Below are positions 1 through 13,303 of a stretch of DNA of 64,000 bases, piece after piece. The notes beneath the pieces are model-generated. The model was not told where the DNA came from. It saw only the letters and a program-made list of their open reading frames with translations, and did no database searches. The number at the start of each line of letters is the position of its first letter. Positions within the stretch are counted from its first letter, which is position 1. The translations under genes and the position numbers were made by a program. This DNA comes from Platycnemis pennipes (taxonomy: Eukaryota; Arthropoda; Insecta; Odonata; Platycnemididae). The stretch lies in assembly GCA_933228895.1 (NCBI GenBank), contig OW121857.1:1054001-1118000 (forward strand), written 5' to 3'.

Positions 1-243
1 TAGCGCCACTAGTATGACGCGCCTTATTCAAAAGACTACCCGCAATGCTGTGGCAGCGCGTCCGCAACTTGCGGCTGCAGCGCCTCAAACACTAGTTGCG
101 AATGCGCATTGAATGCGTTTCTCAATAACTCGCTCTATGAGAGCGCTACTGAGATGCTGCTGTCGCGCTTCAGTTGACATGAGTTTCACTTGCTGCGCTG
201 ACATCCCTGTGTCACGCTGCAGCAGCTATTTGTGTTTACTGGG
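1..243 (+). repeat. Right end of a CCCAG-type element, GC-rich subterminal repeats
   Basis: The segment ends at TGTGTTTACTGGG (231-243), the reverse complement of CCCAGTAAACACA. The body is rich in GCAGCGC/GCTGC words. It matches 55994-56171 in order and content: the phrase around CCTTATTCAAAAGACTACC, a GCGAATG(C/T)GCATT block, a CTTCAGTTGACATG block, and the same terminus. The left part lies outside the window. I see no protein coding potential; the ORF across this stretch is a by-product of GC-rich repeats. Confidence 0.6.
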
Positions 244-574
244 GACGTTAAAAATATTTTGCGAGCCCCAACTTACCATGGTAGACTGGACCATAATTAC
301 AAAATTAGAGAAATTGATTGTTGAACTAACAGATTCAAAATGTCCTTTTTTCCTCGTATGTACAATTAGGGATATGAATAGGGGTCAATATTTCCAATAC
401 GAGTGAGTCAATGAGCATAGGAAGTTGCATGTTGGTGTATGGACTTGAAGGTAACCTAACCTACAGCACGTTTTTGCATGCTTAGTTTGCTATTTTTAGA
501 TTTTTAAATAGTGCAGTTTAGACTAAAATATTAATACTAATCCTTTATGTGAGAAGTTTTGTTTCGTGAGAATT

Positions 575-640
575 CACCCCCTGCCACACACCTTAGTGGT
601 GGTTTGAAGGGTATTATGTAGGTGTAGAAGCCTCGTTGGA
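575..640 (-). repeat. Dispersed repeat fragment (CCCTGCAAGCCACC family, diverged)
   Basis: The sequence around CACCCCCTGCCACACACC followed by a GTGGTGG block and a GTAGGTGTAGA block is a diverged copy of the motif at 47240-47330 (plus orientation) and at 11411-11480. The best copy reads (CATCTA)n, then a CCCTGCAAGCCACC block, a GAGGGTGTGTGGCAGGGGG block. It looks like a SINE or a LINE tail; the class is not assigned. Confidence 0.45.
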
Positions 641-1195
641 TTGACATGTCATTATTCATAAATGCTATATTACATCATAGGTGTAATGATGTAGGTAATT
701 ACGCTGAGTGAGACAATGGTTTACCCAGTGATATTCATATTCATGAGTTAGACCATGGATCCATGTCAAACAATTTACAGAAAACTAAGAACATACTTCT
801 TTGCAGAATAGGCACTGAAAAAGTTGAACTGGCACGATCTCGGATCGGATAAGGCAGATCACGTAAATTGATACGGCATCATTTGGCACACGTTAACTAT
901 ACACAGACTTATACCGTGCAAAATTTGTGCACGTCTGTCGTTTCTTGATGTCACATAGAGAATTCACAATTTCAATAACACATTTATACGAGTTAAGACG
1001 ATTGCAAAGAAAAACGTGTTTCGTAATAAAATTAATTACATTTATTGAGACTATTTCCATTTTCAATCATTGCATTCACTAGACATTGTAACACACAATA
1101 TTCTAATACATAAGGCATGACCTCGAAAACAGCCAGTGCGACAATCACCAATATCAAACTACATTGCATGTGAACACCGTTTTGGCGGGATAAGT

Positions 1196-1230
1196 GTTTG
1201 AAGTTCGATACCCTTAAGCTCACATCTACC
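1196..1230 (-). repeat. Solo terminal repeat of the 52.3-kb element family
   Basis: This piece matches the right terminal repeat of the element at 52327-53677 (53643-53677), including TTTGAAGTTCGATACCC and TTAAGCTCACATCTACC. The 20 bases inside it (CGTTTT...GGATAA) also match in outline. No partner end was found upstream, so this is a solo or truncated end. Confidence 0.55.
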
Positions 1231-2139
1231 AAATGTTTTATCTGGGTGCACAAAAACCTGCTGTCTTTTAAAAAAACAACGCTCTTCTAAAAATTGAAAC
1301 TATATTTTTCCAACAGTTCAAATATCATCGAAAGTCACTGCACTGTCATAACACACGTAAAACTTTTCACGTTTATCAAATAGTTGAATGATGATCTGAA
1401 TTGCCGTTGGATCATTCCTAATGTCCCAATTTGTTAAAGACTGTATGTGCCTGAAACATGATAAGTAGAGTCAATTGGCTGCAATTAAAAAATCAACATG
1501 GAAGGCAGATGAAAAAAATGACGAATTCGTATATAATCTTCAACGCAATCACTGGTCATAACAATCATTTAGGTACTCACCGTAACTTAACTGTCCATTA
1601 GAATTAAAATTAAGCTTCTACGATCACAAATTTCCAGAACACGTAAATATTGGAGGAGCTAGCTCTTTCTCACGCTACCGGCTTATGAACATGACTGCCA
1701 TTTTGATTTTCGAGATGGTCCAAGTCGATCTTGTTTGCAAGACATCGATTTGCAGTGCGTTGCAGTGCGCGCATATTATTCAAATTAAATGCTAATAATC
1801 GACGGAATATTATTTACTATATATACCAACCCATTAATGCATATTTTATACGGTATAAATTTTCTGTGTGCTCTGTGGGGTGTATCTCATATGATACACA
1901 TTTCTAATTCTCCCATCGTTTCCGCTATTCTACGACATAGAGTCTTTTGCATATTAACGAGGCGTAAAAGTATCTTTTACTAGGTAACAATGCAAAAATA
2001 ATTATAATAGAGATTATTTGTGTAATTGTATGCATACGCCTGCTGCCCTATACTGTTTTTCAAAATAGACATGCCGAGGCGCCGCTGACTACTGCAGTCT
2101 GCGCGAGCATTCTGTTTTCCGAGAAAGTTGACTAACTGC

Positions 2140-2285
2140 TAGAGATGGGCGGTTATGAGAAAAAAACCGGTGTTAGGTTAACCGGTTATTTTAGACAGAA
2201 TGAGTACTTGAGTATTAAAACCTGTGGAGAATAACCGGTTATTTTTAGGTTTTATAACCTGTAGCATAACCGAAACAAGGCCATC
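2140..2285 (+). mobile_element. hAT-like MITE fragment with AACCGGTTAT repeats
   Basis: It starts TAGAGATGGGCGGTTAT and contains three AACCGGTTAT-type words. Ends of the form (C/T)A(G)NGATGGGC combined with ATAACCGGTTAT words are typical of short hAT-type MITEs. The element at 18427-18891 has the same words and ends in the complementary GCCCATCCCTA. The right end here fades out near 2285 and I could not define a target duplication. Confidence 0.5.
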
Positions 2286-5200
2286 GTGCAAGAGGGGGGG
2301 GGGAGAGAAGAGGTTTGCGTAAAATAATGATATTCATTAATTATCTAATGTAATTGTATTTTCCTTATCATTTATAACGCTCGCAATTACTGGAACATAA
2401 ATAAAACATTTTATCTAAGGACAGATTACCGCGGAACCAAAGAAAATAAATCGGATGTAGTTGCAGTGGATATACGTAAGTGTTATTTTCGCCCATAACC
2501 TTAGTACCGTAACTGCTCGAGACCTAATAACATCTTCGGAATTTTTACCACCCAGACAGCACCGTTCGAGTTTTACTCGTGCTCTTTTGGTAGATTTCCC
2601 GTTACTCGTTCGCCACGAGTATTACCCGTCTCTGGCACGAGTATTACATGGGTGCGCATATTTCAGCTTTGAAAGAATAAATTATGCCTAAGAGAACACT
2701 AAAAATTGTAGACGTCTAAATTTGGTCTGTTTATGAATAACTTCACTGATTGAAGTATCCTGTAGACCAAGAATAGACTTGATGCAGACACGATAATAAA
2801 GTCCTAATGACGGACACCATGAGACCCGTTTAAATATTTATAAAAAACGGAATTTCCCGTGCATCGGCATATGTTATCTCGTCATTATCAGTCCATTACT
2901 GCGCTTAAACAATATCATCCGGTAAAAATTCCTCTCATGCGGCCAAGCTGGCTGCGCTTGCTTCGGAAGTGTTCTTTTGGAAATCGTGCCCGTGCATGGA
3001 AACACATTAAACACACGTAAACGTGTCGAATCTTATTGGAATTTAGTTGAAATTTATCATCTCAGGGTTTTTTACACACTTTTGTTACATACTATAGAGT
3101 TGTCTTATGCATTCTTGTATTCTAAACAATAATTTGGTTCTGGTTCATCCACCACGTAATGTTGGCGTTTCTGTTTTGTGTTCAATTTTCTTTGGTTCGA
3201 CAGCCTGTGTGAATGATCCTTGGCTTTATATATGTGAACCCTTGTTTTTTTTTGCTGTAACATGTGTTCGCTCTCGTGACAGTAGTCGTTGTCCAATAAA
3301 CCTTTGTTTTTACAAAGAAGTCTAACATGGTTTATGTTCATAAACCTACTAAACTACACGTACTTGTGTACTGAGGCTGCATCGTTATTTGGTATGTGCT
3401 AACTTAGTAATTCAAGGCAACGGAAATATGTATGCTAAGAAATCCGTTTTTCTTTCTGTAGCATCTGCGTTTTATTTTCTTTACAGATTTCCTCAACCGT
3501 AGAATACTTGTTTTCTGAAGTTACCTGTAACGTTACGAAGTTTTTAAAAATATGCCGTTAAACAAAGGATCCTTGAAGAATCAACAAGCGTTACCTTATT
3601 GCTAGCAGATATGGTATTTTAGTGGAGTATTTGGACCTTTTTCATTTAATTAATACCAAGTGGGTTTCCATTTTGTTTGGTTGGCAATGTATTGCCGAGT
3701 GAATAGTCGTGTTTCGAACCAAATAATGTGGTATCAGTGAACTTTTTCTTTTCGCTTAAAATTTTGGTGATATACGTTCAGTGTCTTCGAAAACGGTGAG
3801 GAAGTGCCATTGATTGTGTTGAGGTGTTGTGTAAATTTTGTATAATTCATTTGCATTGGGATTCTAGTAAATAAAGGTAATTATTACTATATATTTGTTA
3901 TATGGCGTAATTCTTGTAAAAGCCTTTGGATTTGGTGTTTTTCAGGCAGTATGCCAGAGGGTGGGAAATTTTTGTTTAGAATGAAGTTTTCTAAGTTTGT
4001 AATACTTTACGTTAACTGTTATCTTAAATATTTTCCCTTCATGAAGATTTCAGTGGATGTAGTAATTTCTGATTCTATTTTGGGGAACTGATTCATGATA
4101 CAAAGCTACAAAGTAAGCCACCTTATAGGGAGAACCATGATCAGGGGTTATGTGGCTACAAGGTAGGTTCGCAAGTGTGAGTTATGGGTGGTTTGTAGTT
4201 CCTGGAAGGCTGCTTGACTGTGTAAGTATTGCAGAGTTGGATGTTGTTCGCCCACACACAGTTAGTGTGGTGTTCATTGCGAAAAAATGTGATTTATGGA
4301 AATGTATTAGGTGCTCATAAGCTTCAATGGTAAATTCAAATTCACCGACGGAAACGAGGTCAACGGTGGCGCACACTACCGGGTAATTGTGGAAGCTAAA
4401 CTCAGTTGCCGGCCGAAACACGAGTAATACACGATTTTGGGCGGACATGGGACCGAAATTACACTAGTTCGACACGTGTCAAGCTGGGTTTGCGACGAAT
4501 TTCACACGTATAATTTACGAGTAGTACACGAATTCCTCACCATTCTACGACGAGCTGTGCTATCTGGGCACTTATTATGTGAAAAATAACATAAGTAATG
4601 CTAATCATCATTTCATGCTCATTTTCCCGAAACTCCCACTTCGACTCACAAATATATTCTTATAGGAGGAAATATAGTCTCATAAGAGGAAAACATTAGA
4701 GAGGGGAACCACCAAACCAACACTAATACCCTGGCCAAGTCACTTGCCGAAGGTTTATTTTATGAAGTCGGGCTATTTGATAATAGCCACTCTTACCTTA
4801 GAATTAATCAGGTATATGTATCAGTATAAAATAATATAACGCGTATGTTAACGAGATATTAAATTTGAAACAGTTCAGAACCCTCGCCGAAATACCTAAA
4901 GGGTAACTCGCAAGGATATATATTGCGTATGATGAAAATTACGACCTGTTGCCATCACGAATTAAAACAATGCATAAATGTTTCACTTTCAACGTTGAGC
5001 CTTGGGTTTACTCATGGCGGTGAATATCAACACCTTTACTTCCATAATTCTCCGACACCCTGGTAAAAATCGGCAGCTCGCTTGGGCGTGACGGTCGCGT
5101 GAATGGAGAGGTGATGAAGCGACGGGGAGTTCTCATCGCTCTCCGTTTACTCTCTGATATTTCGCTCGCTCGGATCACTCTTCCATTATTCCTCCATGAG

Positions 5201-5518
5201 AGTGAACGGAGCGCTCTTTCTCGCTTCGGTAGCGCTTATTTTCCCGCTCCCCGTTAGCGCTTCCATTTCTCTTATCGGGACGCATACGAAGACTCCATCT
5301 GCAACTTCATCTGCGCTTCGTTGAACGTGCTGCGACCGTTAAGTGTCTACAATAATCATCCAATATATATGTTAATATTACTTTATACCTTTCTTTGATG
5401 GACAACTTGAGTTTCAACGAATGTGACTACGTTCACTTAGAAATATTTAATGTGGTAACAATGTTGTATACAAAGGAAATATTTTTGCTTGCTCTCGAAA
5501 ATGACAGTCAGTATAAAG
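2286..5518. other. No gene seen; unique AT-rich sequence
   Basis: I find no recognisable coding exon, RNA gene or element end. A somewhat GC-rich stretch at 5060-5340 carries repeated GCTCGCT/GCGCT words, perhaps a degraded repeat. Overlapping ORFs on both strands at 3105-3341 show no domain-like composition. Confidence 0.55.
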
Positions 5519-5520
5519 AC

Positions 5521-6741
5521 CCCAGCCAGCACACGGTAACATGTTTACGTAAAATCCTCGTAAACTTAATGTGCGTGTGTATACGTAAACATAATCTCCC
5601 CGTATTATTTCATGTTTACGTAAATTCTAAGCAATCATTTTATGAGAATGAACGTAAACGTAAATGCTTAATGCTTATGTAAGCATCTCGTAAACGGTTT
5701 TTAAACCGCACACGTAAACGAATTTACGTGATTCTTACGAGTGTGGGCCATTAAGAAATTAGTAAATTTACAGCATTATGTCATAGATTATACTCTGCGC
5801 GTATATTTAATGAAAATATTTGGCTCATAAAGTTAACATGCAGATACATGAAGTAGTTTCAAGTATCTTTTTCATTAAATGTGGAGTACATATGTTTCAA
5901 GCTGATCACCGATATGAGATAGCAGTTTGATATTTGTTCCATAATCCACCTCTGAGCTCCCTTGAAATAAGTAGGTAATCACTGCAAATATTAGTAATTA
6001 ATCATCATTCACAAGTAGTTAATTGGTGCTCACCAGTAATCATAACCATTGGTGAAGAGAAATTAATTTTTAATCTTCAAAGATTTTTCTAAGGGGTGTT
6101 GTCACTCCAGCACAATTAACGAAGGATTCATGTGTTCGACAATTTAGGAAAGCAAATTCGATCGTAAATCATTACTACAGTTCCTTCGATAGTCTTAACT
6201 TACAGTTATGTAATGAATTATAGTTATAATCAACTATTAAAACTTTACTTCGCATTCATGAACCGGCGCAAGTTCATGCATGAACCGCGTCACAACAACT
6301 AGCAATCTGACAACAATGACATCAACGAAGCAGTTAGCCTGGTGGTAGCGTGCCGAGATATGAAGCAATCGACACGGGTTCGGTTCCCTGAGCCACCTAG
6401 GGGCGAAAGCGATGCTAGTGATGTAAATGTAATTTTATTTTTTTACCTTTTTTATTCGTGAAAATTTTTAAACGTGGTACACTGGATTTAATTGCACATT
6501 TAATACGTAGTGAGGGAATATATATGGCAAACAAAGTATTTGATGCGTATGCATTATGGCGGACGTTCTGGTAAACCGCTTCTGTGTTGCTTACTCCACG
6601 ATGAGGACATGTGGCCGCGATTTTTACGAGATGCATCTTAGAAGTTTACGTGAGCAACTTGTAAACAAATAAACAGTTTACGACATATTTACGTAAATTT
6701 CAAATAAATTGAAGGTAAAATGTTTATTTGTGCTGGCTGGG
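5521..6741 (+). mobile_element. 1221-bp non-autonomous element with CCCAGCCAGCACA terminal inverted repeats
   Basis: The left end CCCAGCCAGCACA (5521-5533) and right end TGTGCTGGCTGGG (6729-6741) are perfect 13-bp inverted repeats. AC flanks both sides (5519-5520, 6742-6743), consistent with a 2-bp target duplication. The 200 bp inside the left end and 100 bp inside the right end are packed with TTTACGTAAA/CGTAAAC words in both orientations: at least ten on the left, five on the right. This is the layout expected of transposase-binding subterminal repeats. The interior is AT-rich, includes a tRNA-like piece (6333-6395), and has no transposase ORF. The superfamily is not assigned. Related ends occur at 20043, 22033, 43301 and 63248, and in CCCAGTAAACACA form at 243, 56171 and 57468. 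Confidence 0.75.
6333..6395 (+). repeat. tRNA-like (SINE-type) fragment
   Basis: A box-A-like GTTAGCCTGGTGGTAGCG is followed about 30 bp later by a box-B-like GGTTCGGTTCCC. Spacing suits a pol III internal promoter, but I cannot fold a full cloverleaf with a 7-bp acceptor stem. A tRNA-derived SINE or tRNA pseudogene is more likely than a working tRNA. Confidence 0.4.
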
Positions 6742-6743
6742 AC

Positions 6744-8678
6744 GTAAATGCCATTACCACATTTGGAAGGTATATAACTGACTTTTAAGGAATATAACTG
6801 GGTTGACTTTGAAAATTTTTCACAGACATTTCGTATATGCTAGCTGTATAGGAAGTTCTTTAATTAATATTATCCATATTTTTCATTTATGAATTTGTGC
6901 GTCAATATATTAATAATAGTTCATATCTACAAGCCAATCGCCATAGTCGGCATTAATCTTGACCAAAGATTGTTACTGACTTTGTTGACATAATACATAT
7001 AGGTTCTGATAATATGTTGTAGTATCATGTAGAAGTTGATACTTACTCCTGTTAAAGCATCAAGAACATTAAATATGTTCATATTGTAATTAATCATTAC
7101 ATTACTGGCTTGAATAATTCATGAATGTTAATGATGTGTAGTATCTAGTTAGTTTATTTGCTTGGCTCTAGTTATCCGAACATCAACAACACGAAACCGG
7201 ATGTTTACATAAACAAAGCACTCCCACCACCTAATACTTAAGCATTTGATAGATTGAAACTCATTCATATAATAGTACGAGTACATAAATATGGAAATAA
7301 AGCAGACAATAAGTATTAATATATTTTAAAATAAGAATAAATGCTTAAAAATTATAATTCTGAGTACATAGCAACCCTATTTTGAATTAAGATGCTAACT
7401 TGACTCTAAATGCAGTGCGTGAAAACCTCCATCTTGGTTGTTGAGTTATAATATGTTATATCACGGTGGTGTTTAATTTCCGCGTTCATCATTTCGTGAA
7501 GTTTGGTGGCTACTGCATGTGGAGCGGAAAGCCATCTCATGTGCTTAAAATAGTTAATAGGGTAGTTTCCTTCATCAAAGAAAACGGACTTCATTAATTG
7601 CGATTTGTGCCCTGCCATAAATGTATTTAATTTATGCAAAACGTTTGTATTGAGAAATCCCAGTTTACTAGAGAATTAAATGTTAATTTTAAGGCCATTT
7701 GAAAAGGCTCTGAAATGGCGGGGTGCGCTGCCTTCATGCTGACGTAACAGGAAGGTAGTTTACGTTGCGAAGCATAGGAAAATTTGTCTCCTGAACCTAC
7801 CGTTGTATTTCAGGGCCCCTCAGCTCTAGTGAATATTTATTAGTATTAACCTGTAAAAACTATCAATGTTGGAAAAGAATTCTCAGTTAAACATGGTATT
7901 ATTAGTCATTTGATAGGCTCAAGGACGTCCTGCTCGCCGTGTCTTCTGCTACGTCGAAGCATGGCGTGAAGGTCGTGCGGCGATAGGCGAACTACATGAT
8001 ATGCTTGTGAAAGGAATACTAGCTGATTTTAAATGAATCAACTGCATAAGTAATGTTAAATAAATAAATAAAAGTTAATTATAATTAATTAACGGAATAA
8101 ATATGCCTCCAATACTTGTTCATAAGCTTTAACGGAGTGCGGCGTCTATTTGGAAGCGCCCGCAACACCACCTGGTGGCAGGTAGAGGAAATAGTTTGAC
8201 GTCACACGTAGGATTAACCGGCATGCAATAGTTTGCCGTCGCGTTTTCGCGCCATTGATTTTTTTCACTTTTTTATTAATGAGGAAAAATACTTAACGTC
8301 ATTTAAAAATCGAACGGCTTTAAACACGTACTCCAGAGGTTATAAACTTTCGATCAAGACAATAAAAAAATAATAGGAAACTACCCTATTGTTAAAAGAA
8401 ATGTGATCTGTGGTCACGTTTAAGTCATTCAACATCTCAACGCCTTGTGTGGACCATGAAAAAGGAAGTTTTTTTTTTCATTCGTTCCGGGATTAAATTT
8501 GAAGGAATACTGCGACGAAGCGAAAGGAACGGATGGATTTTGTGATGTGAAAATCCTCATTCTAGGAGGTATGTTTTGAACTGGATACTGATAATGTGTT
8601 AATATAATATTATTGAGCAGAGAATGTTCGCTCACTGCATCACTGAAAATATACAAATTTCTCTTACGAAATGTTTGC
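6744..8678. other. No gene seen
   Basis: AT-rich sequence without a recognised exon or element. A more GC-rich patch at 8130-8240 includes ACCACCTGGTGG, a 12-bp palindrome. Nothing else is assignable. Confidence 0.55.
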
Positions 8679-8682
8679 TTAA

Positions 8683-9167
8683 AGGTGGGGTTTCACTGGT
8701 GCGTCTCGCGGCTGCGTCCAGACGCTGCGGCGAGTCGCTGCGGTGGGACATGCGGCCGACTGCACTCACTCATGCGTCCCGCCGCACAGCACAATGTAAT
8801 TTAAATACCTTCATTTCCTACTGCGCCGGCTATCGAGGACCAAATATTATCTTTTATGGTCGTATCCTTATAATCCCTGTGTCCTGCATTTTACACGGCC
8901 TCGTGCTTCCTCACTTCTTCAAATCGGCAAGCCATGCTGCGACACAGACACGCAGAAATGTACGAGAGAACACCGTCCTGCTAGCTCTGCGTCTGCGTCT
9001 ACACTGCTCACGAAGCAGTCGAGCCGCAGACGCAAACAGTCGTCTGGTAGACGCAGCGTCTGGGACGCACCAGAGAAGCCACTCCAATTAGAATACATAG
9101 TTGCAGTACTATGCGTCCAGCCGCAGCGTCTGGACGCAGCCGCGAGACGCACCAGTGAAACCCCACC
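8683..9167. mobile_element. 485-bp TTAA MITE with ~50-bp terminal inverted repeats
   Basis: The left end (GGTGGGGTTTCACTGGTGCG onward, 8684) and right end (CGCACCAGTGAAACCCCACC, to 9167) form inverted repeats of about 50 bp that run through GTCTCGCGGCTGCGTCCAGA into CGCTGCGGC. TTAA flanks both sides (8679-8682, 9168-9171); the left copy has one extra A. The interior is GC-rich with repeated CTGCGTCT/AGACGCA words. TTAA targets are used by piggyBac and Kolobok types. The ORFs on both strands come from the long inverted repeats and are not genes. Confidence 0.75.
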
Positions 9168-9171
9168 TTAA

Positions 9172-9992
9172 GAGTTCCGTTTTTTTCGTAGATGAGTCTA
9201 TTGCCACTATTACTTCGCAAGGTTCCGGGACTACGGACGAGATTTTTATGGCATTGTTAGCATCATAGCATCGTGCATCTTATTGTTAGTGACCGAGGAG
9301 GCAAGGGTGAGTTCATTTGTTCAGTTAACTTTCATATTTGTGCTTTGTATGCTTATACACATTTATGCTTTTTGTGCCAGGTCCTGACGGAAGGTCGTTG
9401 AATTGAAAGGAGCGGCTGTAATGTAATTGAATTTAACTGTTAATAGTTCCTTCTTGCTTTAAATAATAAACAGAAACATTTGTTGTTATTGCAATATTTA
9501 AGCCTTCTGATCGTGCTGCTTTCAGGTGCCTTTTTGTGGAGGAGCTAAGGAGAAGACAAAAAGCCAAAGAAGGTATTTCTGAGTGTCACCATTGGATGCA
9601 AGATAAACATTGATTCCTCTTGGAAATGTATAATTAATGACTGATAATAAATGTAGACGTAAATAGATGCAAAAGAGTTTAAATTGTCCACCCTCTTTTT
9701 GTTTTGTAACTTTCGTAATGAATGTTAATCGGAATTATTCTAGGAACGAGTGTGTTACGAAATTAATCAGAACAGTGTAATCAATTTCCTTTCCTAAAAA
9801 TACCTAAGTAACCGTAGTTGTGAAATTTTACCGTATGAGGTAAAGCTTTTCATGTATTTTGAGCAGTTAGTCGTGTCGTTTAAAGTTGCTCTGTTGTTAC
9901 AGTGATGGCAATAAAAATCTGGAAATTATATTGTCTGCCGTGGCACCTCTAGGAAAAATTAGATATTCTTCGCCACAATATTGAATATTTCG
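9172..9992. other. No gene seen; flank of the first TTAA element
   Basis: AT-rich sequence with no recognised feature. Its last bases and the bases at 17952 form, with one TTAA removed, a 16-bp palindrome (ATTTCGTTAACGAAAT), the insertion site of the element that follows. Confidence 0.6.
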
Positions 9993-11410
9993 TTAAGGGT
10001 GTTCAACACCTCGCCAAATAATGCCGCTGCAGACTATTTTTATTTTAAATGCCATGCTCGTATTATGATAGATACGTCCATTTTGTTTTCATTATGTTAT
10101 GCGCAAAGGTTGAGTATTTGGTCCTATCCAGGAAATATCTTCTCTGAGCCTTGTAAATCAAGAAATCGCATGTAAAACTTTACTGTTTTTATGCGTTTTT
10201 GAACGCCTATCGCAGCGGTGTATGAACGTAAATGGAAAATTCCTTCGACACAGCCAATCTATAATCCTTCATATTAAAGAAGAGACTAATGCCATGTGCT
10301 CGTCTTACGACCCATTCATGCAGCATCTAAAATTGCGAGACGATGCATCGCGTTCACCGAACTAAACGCAAGCTGAGGCTTTCCCCTCATATTTTTCCCG
10401 CCCAATCTTCCCCTCCTCTCCCCATTCCACCGCTTCATCTCGCCTCCGAGAGGGAGAGGCGGAGGGGGGAGGGCTTCCTTATCTCTAAGCGATCAAGTTT
10501 CATCCTCGCTCGAAGAGCAGTGTGGAAGGTTGACGGAGGGTCTGAGCGATCTTGGCGAGATATTCCACTGTGTGTCTGGGCGTCGAGAAAAGGATCAACC
10601 TATTTCTTTCAAAACCTCCACAAACTAATTTTTATGCTATTTATTCACACCAATTTGTTTTTTTAATACGAAATATCGTGTCGTTAGTTTCATATTTTCA
10701 CATTGCTATTTAGAACAATTGTAAAATATTGAGTTTTCGTATTGTTGGGCGTTAATTGAAACTGATAATTAATTGAAATTGGATAATTAAAATGAGACTA
10801 TTACAATGCTTCGAACGATTTTTATTTAGTTTTCAACTGCCAAATAACAATGACTTTATAGTTTGAAGTTCATTCAAAAAATGTAAATGAAATGTTAGTC
10901 TCATTAACATTAATAATTGAAAAACAATCCTACATTTTTGCAGGAAAATTTGTGGACTTAACTCACGCGTTCACAAATTAAAACCAAGAAATAACGATAA
11001 TGCAAGGCGAGATTGCACTTCTTGCACATAAATATCTCTTGTGAGCCACATTTTAAATCTATTATAGAAATTTAAAACGGATAGCTTTACTGAAGATATG
11101 TTAGGCATTTACCTATTAAAAACAAGCGTATTGGTTTAGATTCAACCGGATTAATAACATTAGAAAGAGAGAGATTGTCGTACTAATAGATTCAAAATGT
11201 AATTTTTCCCCGTACTATAAGAGAACACAATACGCATCATTGCAAAGGGATAGTAAGGTGAAATATTGTAGAGTTGTCTGGAGTGCATAATGCATGTATT
11301 AACAACCAATCCCTTTATCACTAAGTAGTTAATAACAGTCAAACTCTATGTAGCATGTTTCCATGTAGTAGCCTATTGCATGTCAATAGTTCCATGCAGT
11401 AGTCTTGTGC

Positions 11411-11480
11411 ATGTTTGGTGATCTCCACCCCCTGCCGCACACCCTCGCGGTGGCTTGCAGGGAATCACATAGATGTAGAT
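11411..11480 (-). repeat. Dispersed repeat fragment inside copy A
   Basis: The stretch with CCACCCCCTGCCGCACACCC, then CGCGGTGGCTTGCAGGG and ACATAGATGTAGAT is the reverse complement of the motif at 47240-47330. The same fragment lies in copy B at 28690-28760. It was carried by the element before the two copies separated. Confidence 0.5.
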
Positions 11481-13303
11481 TTGTTATACCATTTTCTACC
11501 GTCACCTGCTACAATAGTATGAGAAGCAATATCCTGCCTCATGGAATCTGATAGAATCCCTTTCCTGTGTGCGGCCCTATTTCGTGATTCTTGTTCCTTT
11601 GCTATCGCATCCAACCGTGATGTCCTCCGCTCGCAGTAGACCTAACGTCATGCATGATTGAAAATTTAGTAATGTAACGTTACTATAATTTACGATCCTG
11701 TGCAATTTCCAATTGTTGACTACGCACTTATCAAGCGCACTGTTAAAAAGTAGCCACGAACATCCTTCCCTCCTGGCTTTTATTTCGTAGTTGCCATCTC
11801 CGTTTTCATGGACATCCATCCCACCCACATTATACACCCGTTATATAATGATATGCTATTTGGTTCGTGCATATTCTCAATGTTTTTCGTGATATTGCCT
11901 TAGCTTTTTGCCTTGGGACGAGGAGATAAGGGGCCCACATATGTTATAACGGCGAACACTAAATTATCTTACCAATGCACTATGAGGATTTAATTATTTT
12001 CGTCATTTTGGCAATAGCAAGTTCCTATCTTTCTCTCACTTAACGTGCGATTGATGGTCAGAGATACTGAAATATAATATTTGTTTCTTGAACCTTGGCA
12101 TGCTTTCTCAAATGATTTTTTACTCTTTGTCAAGATATTAGCTCCAATACATTTTGTTTATGGTTGAGAATGGTACCCCGTAAAAAATATAATTGCCAAA
12201 AACCTTTCCGAGATTATCGTGGATTATTTGGTGACTGTGATTCTTTATTTATTGCGAGTATATTTTCACTGAAAATGAAAATATAGCCTACGTCACGGTC
12301 AAAAATTAAGAGAAAATGTCAAGAGGTGTCACACTTTCATGAGTATTTTTAGCACTTCTTGAGAAATAGCCACGTAGCATTGTTGGTAAACACATTTTTG
12401 TGTACCTGTAACCCAATGAGGAACTGACACACTTTTCTTCGTTTTTATCTTAATATATGTCTTATAAGATCTCATGAATATTTGTTCATGGGTCACTTAG
12501 CATGGGTTACAATGCTAACTGAGTCCAAATGAGATTCAGAATCATACGTAGTCATTATTTACAATTACACGTTAAATTAAATTTTTTCATAATAGCATTT
12601 ACTTAGTTGACTAAATTAAATATTATTACATGAGTCACAATCAACTTGTACGACATGATATGAGGATTTGAACCTTTACCGTACCATATCCACACTTATT
12701 GAGAACATATCCCGCTGTAAGGCGCAGCCCTTATCAATGTAGACACAAAAGGTAAAAAAGCATTACGAACTTTGCTCACACTATCGCCTGCGTTGCATTT
12801 CAATAATAACATGGTTAGTATGATTAGGGGGCTACACTTCAAATCGTTAGGGGGAAAAATCAAGTAGCGTGCAGGATTTGGCACGAATTGAACAGTATGA
12901 GACGGAAGGCAGATTTTCCCACAAGGAATAATAATTTGTTTCCACCAACAGCAACCGTATCTTATTGCTAGACTTAGTGACAGCTCGTAATTAGGAAAAA
13001 TTTTGCTCTTGCAGAACAGAGCCACCGACCTAACTACATACTGATGGTGTAGCAACTGAGACTCTTTTAACGATAACGTATACCTGACGATGACTTAAAA
13101 TGATAAAACTCGGCCATTCATGATTTGGAATGCTTATTAATTAATTCACTATATTCCACGGGCCCTTCGGTATTTATGACATGTACAACGACATTAACCG
13201 CAGGCTAGTTACTCGGAGGATCATTTGTACAGCATTTGACAGTTGAGCTCACCGCTTATGCACAAAGAAATTCGCTCTGACGTCGCTTGAACGTGAACTA
13301 GTT

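Larger units (their letters stand above)
246..2139. other. No gene seen; AT-rich with two dispersed repeat pieces
   Basis: This stretch has no convincing coding region. It holds only the dispersed-repeat fragment at 575-640 and a terminal-repeat-like piece at 1196-1230, annotated separately. The short ORFs have no domain-like composition. Confidence 0.6.

Noticed and set aside
8613..9220. Several overlapping ORFs on both strands (up to 155 codons)
   Set aside because: They arise from the long GC-rich inverted repeats of the TTAA MITE, which read alike on both strands.
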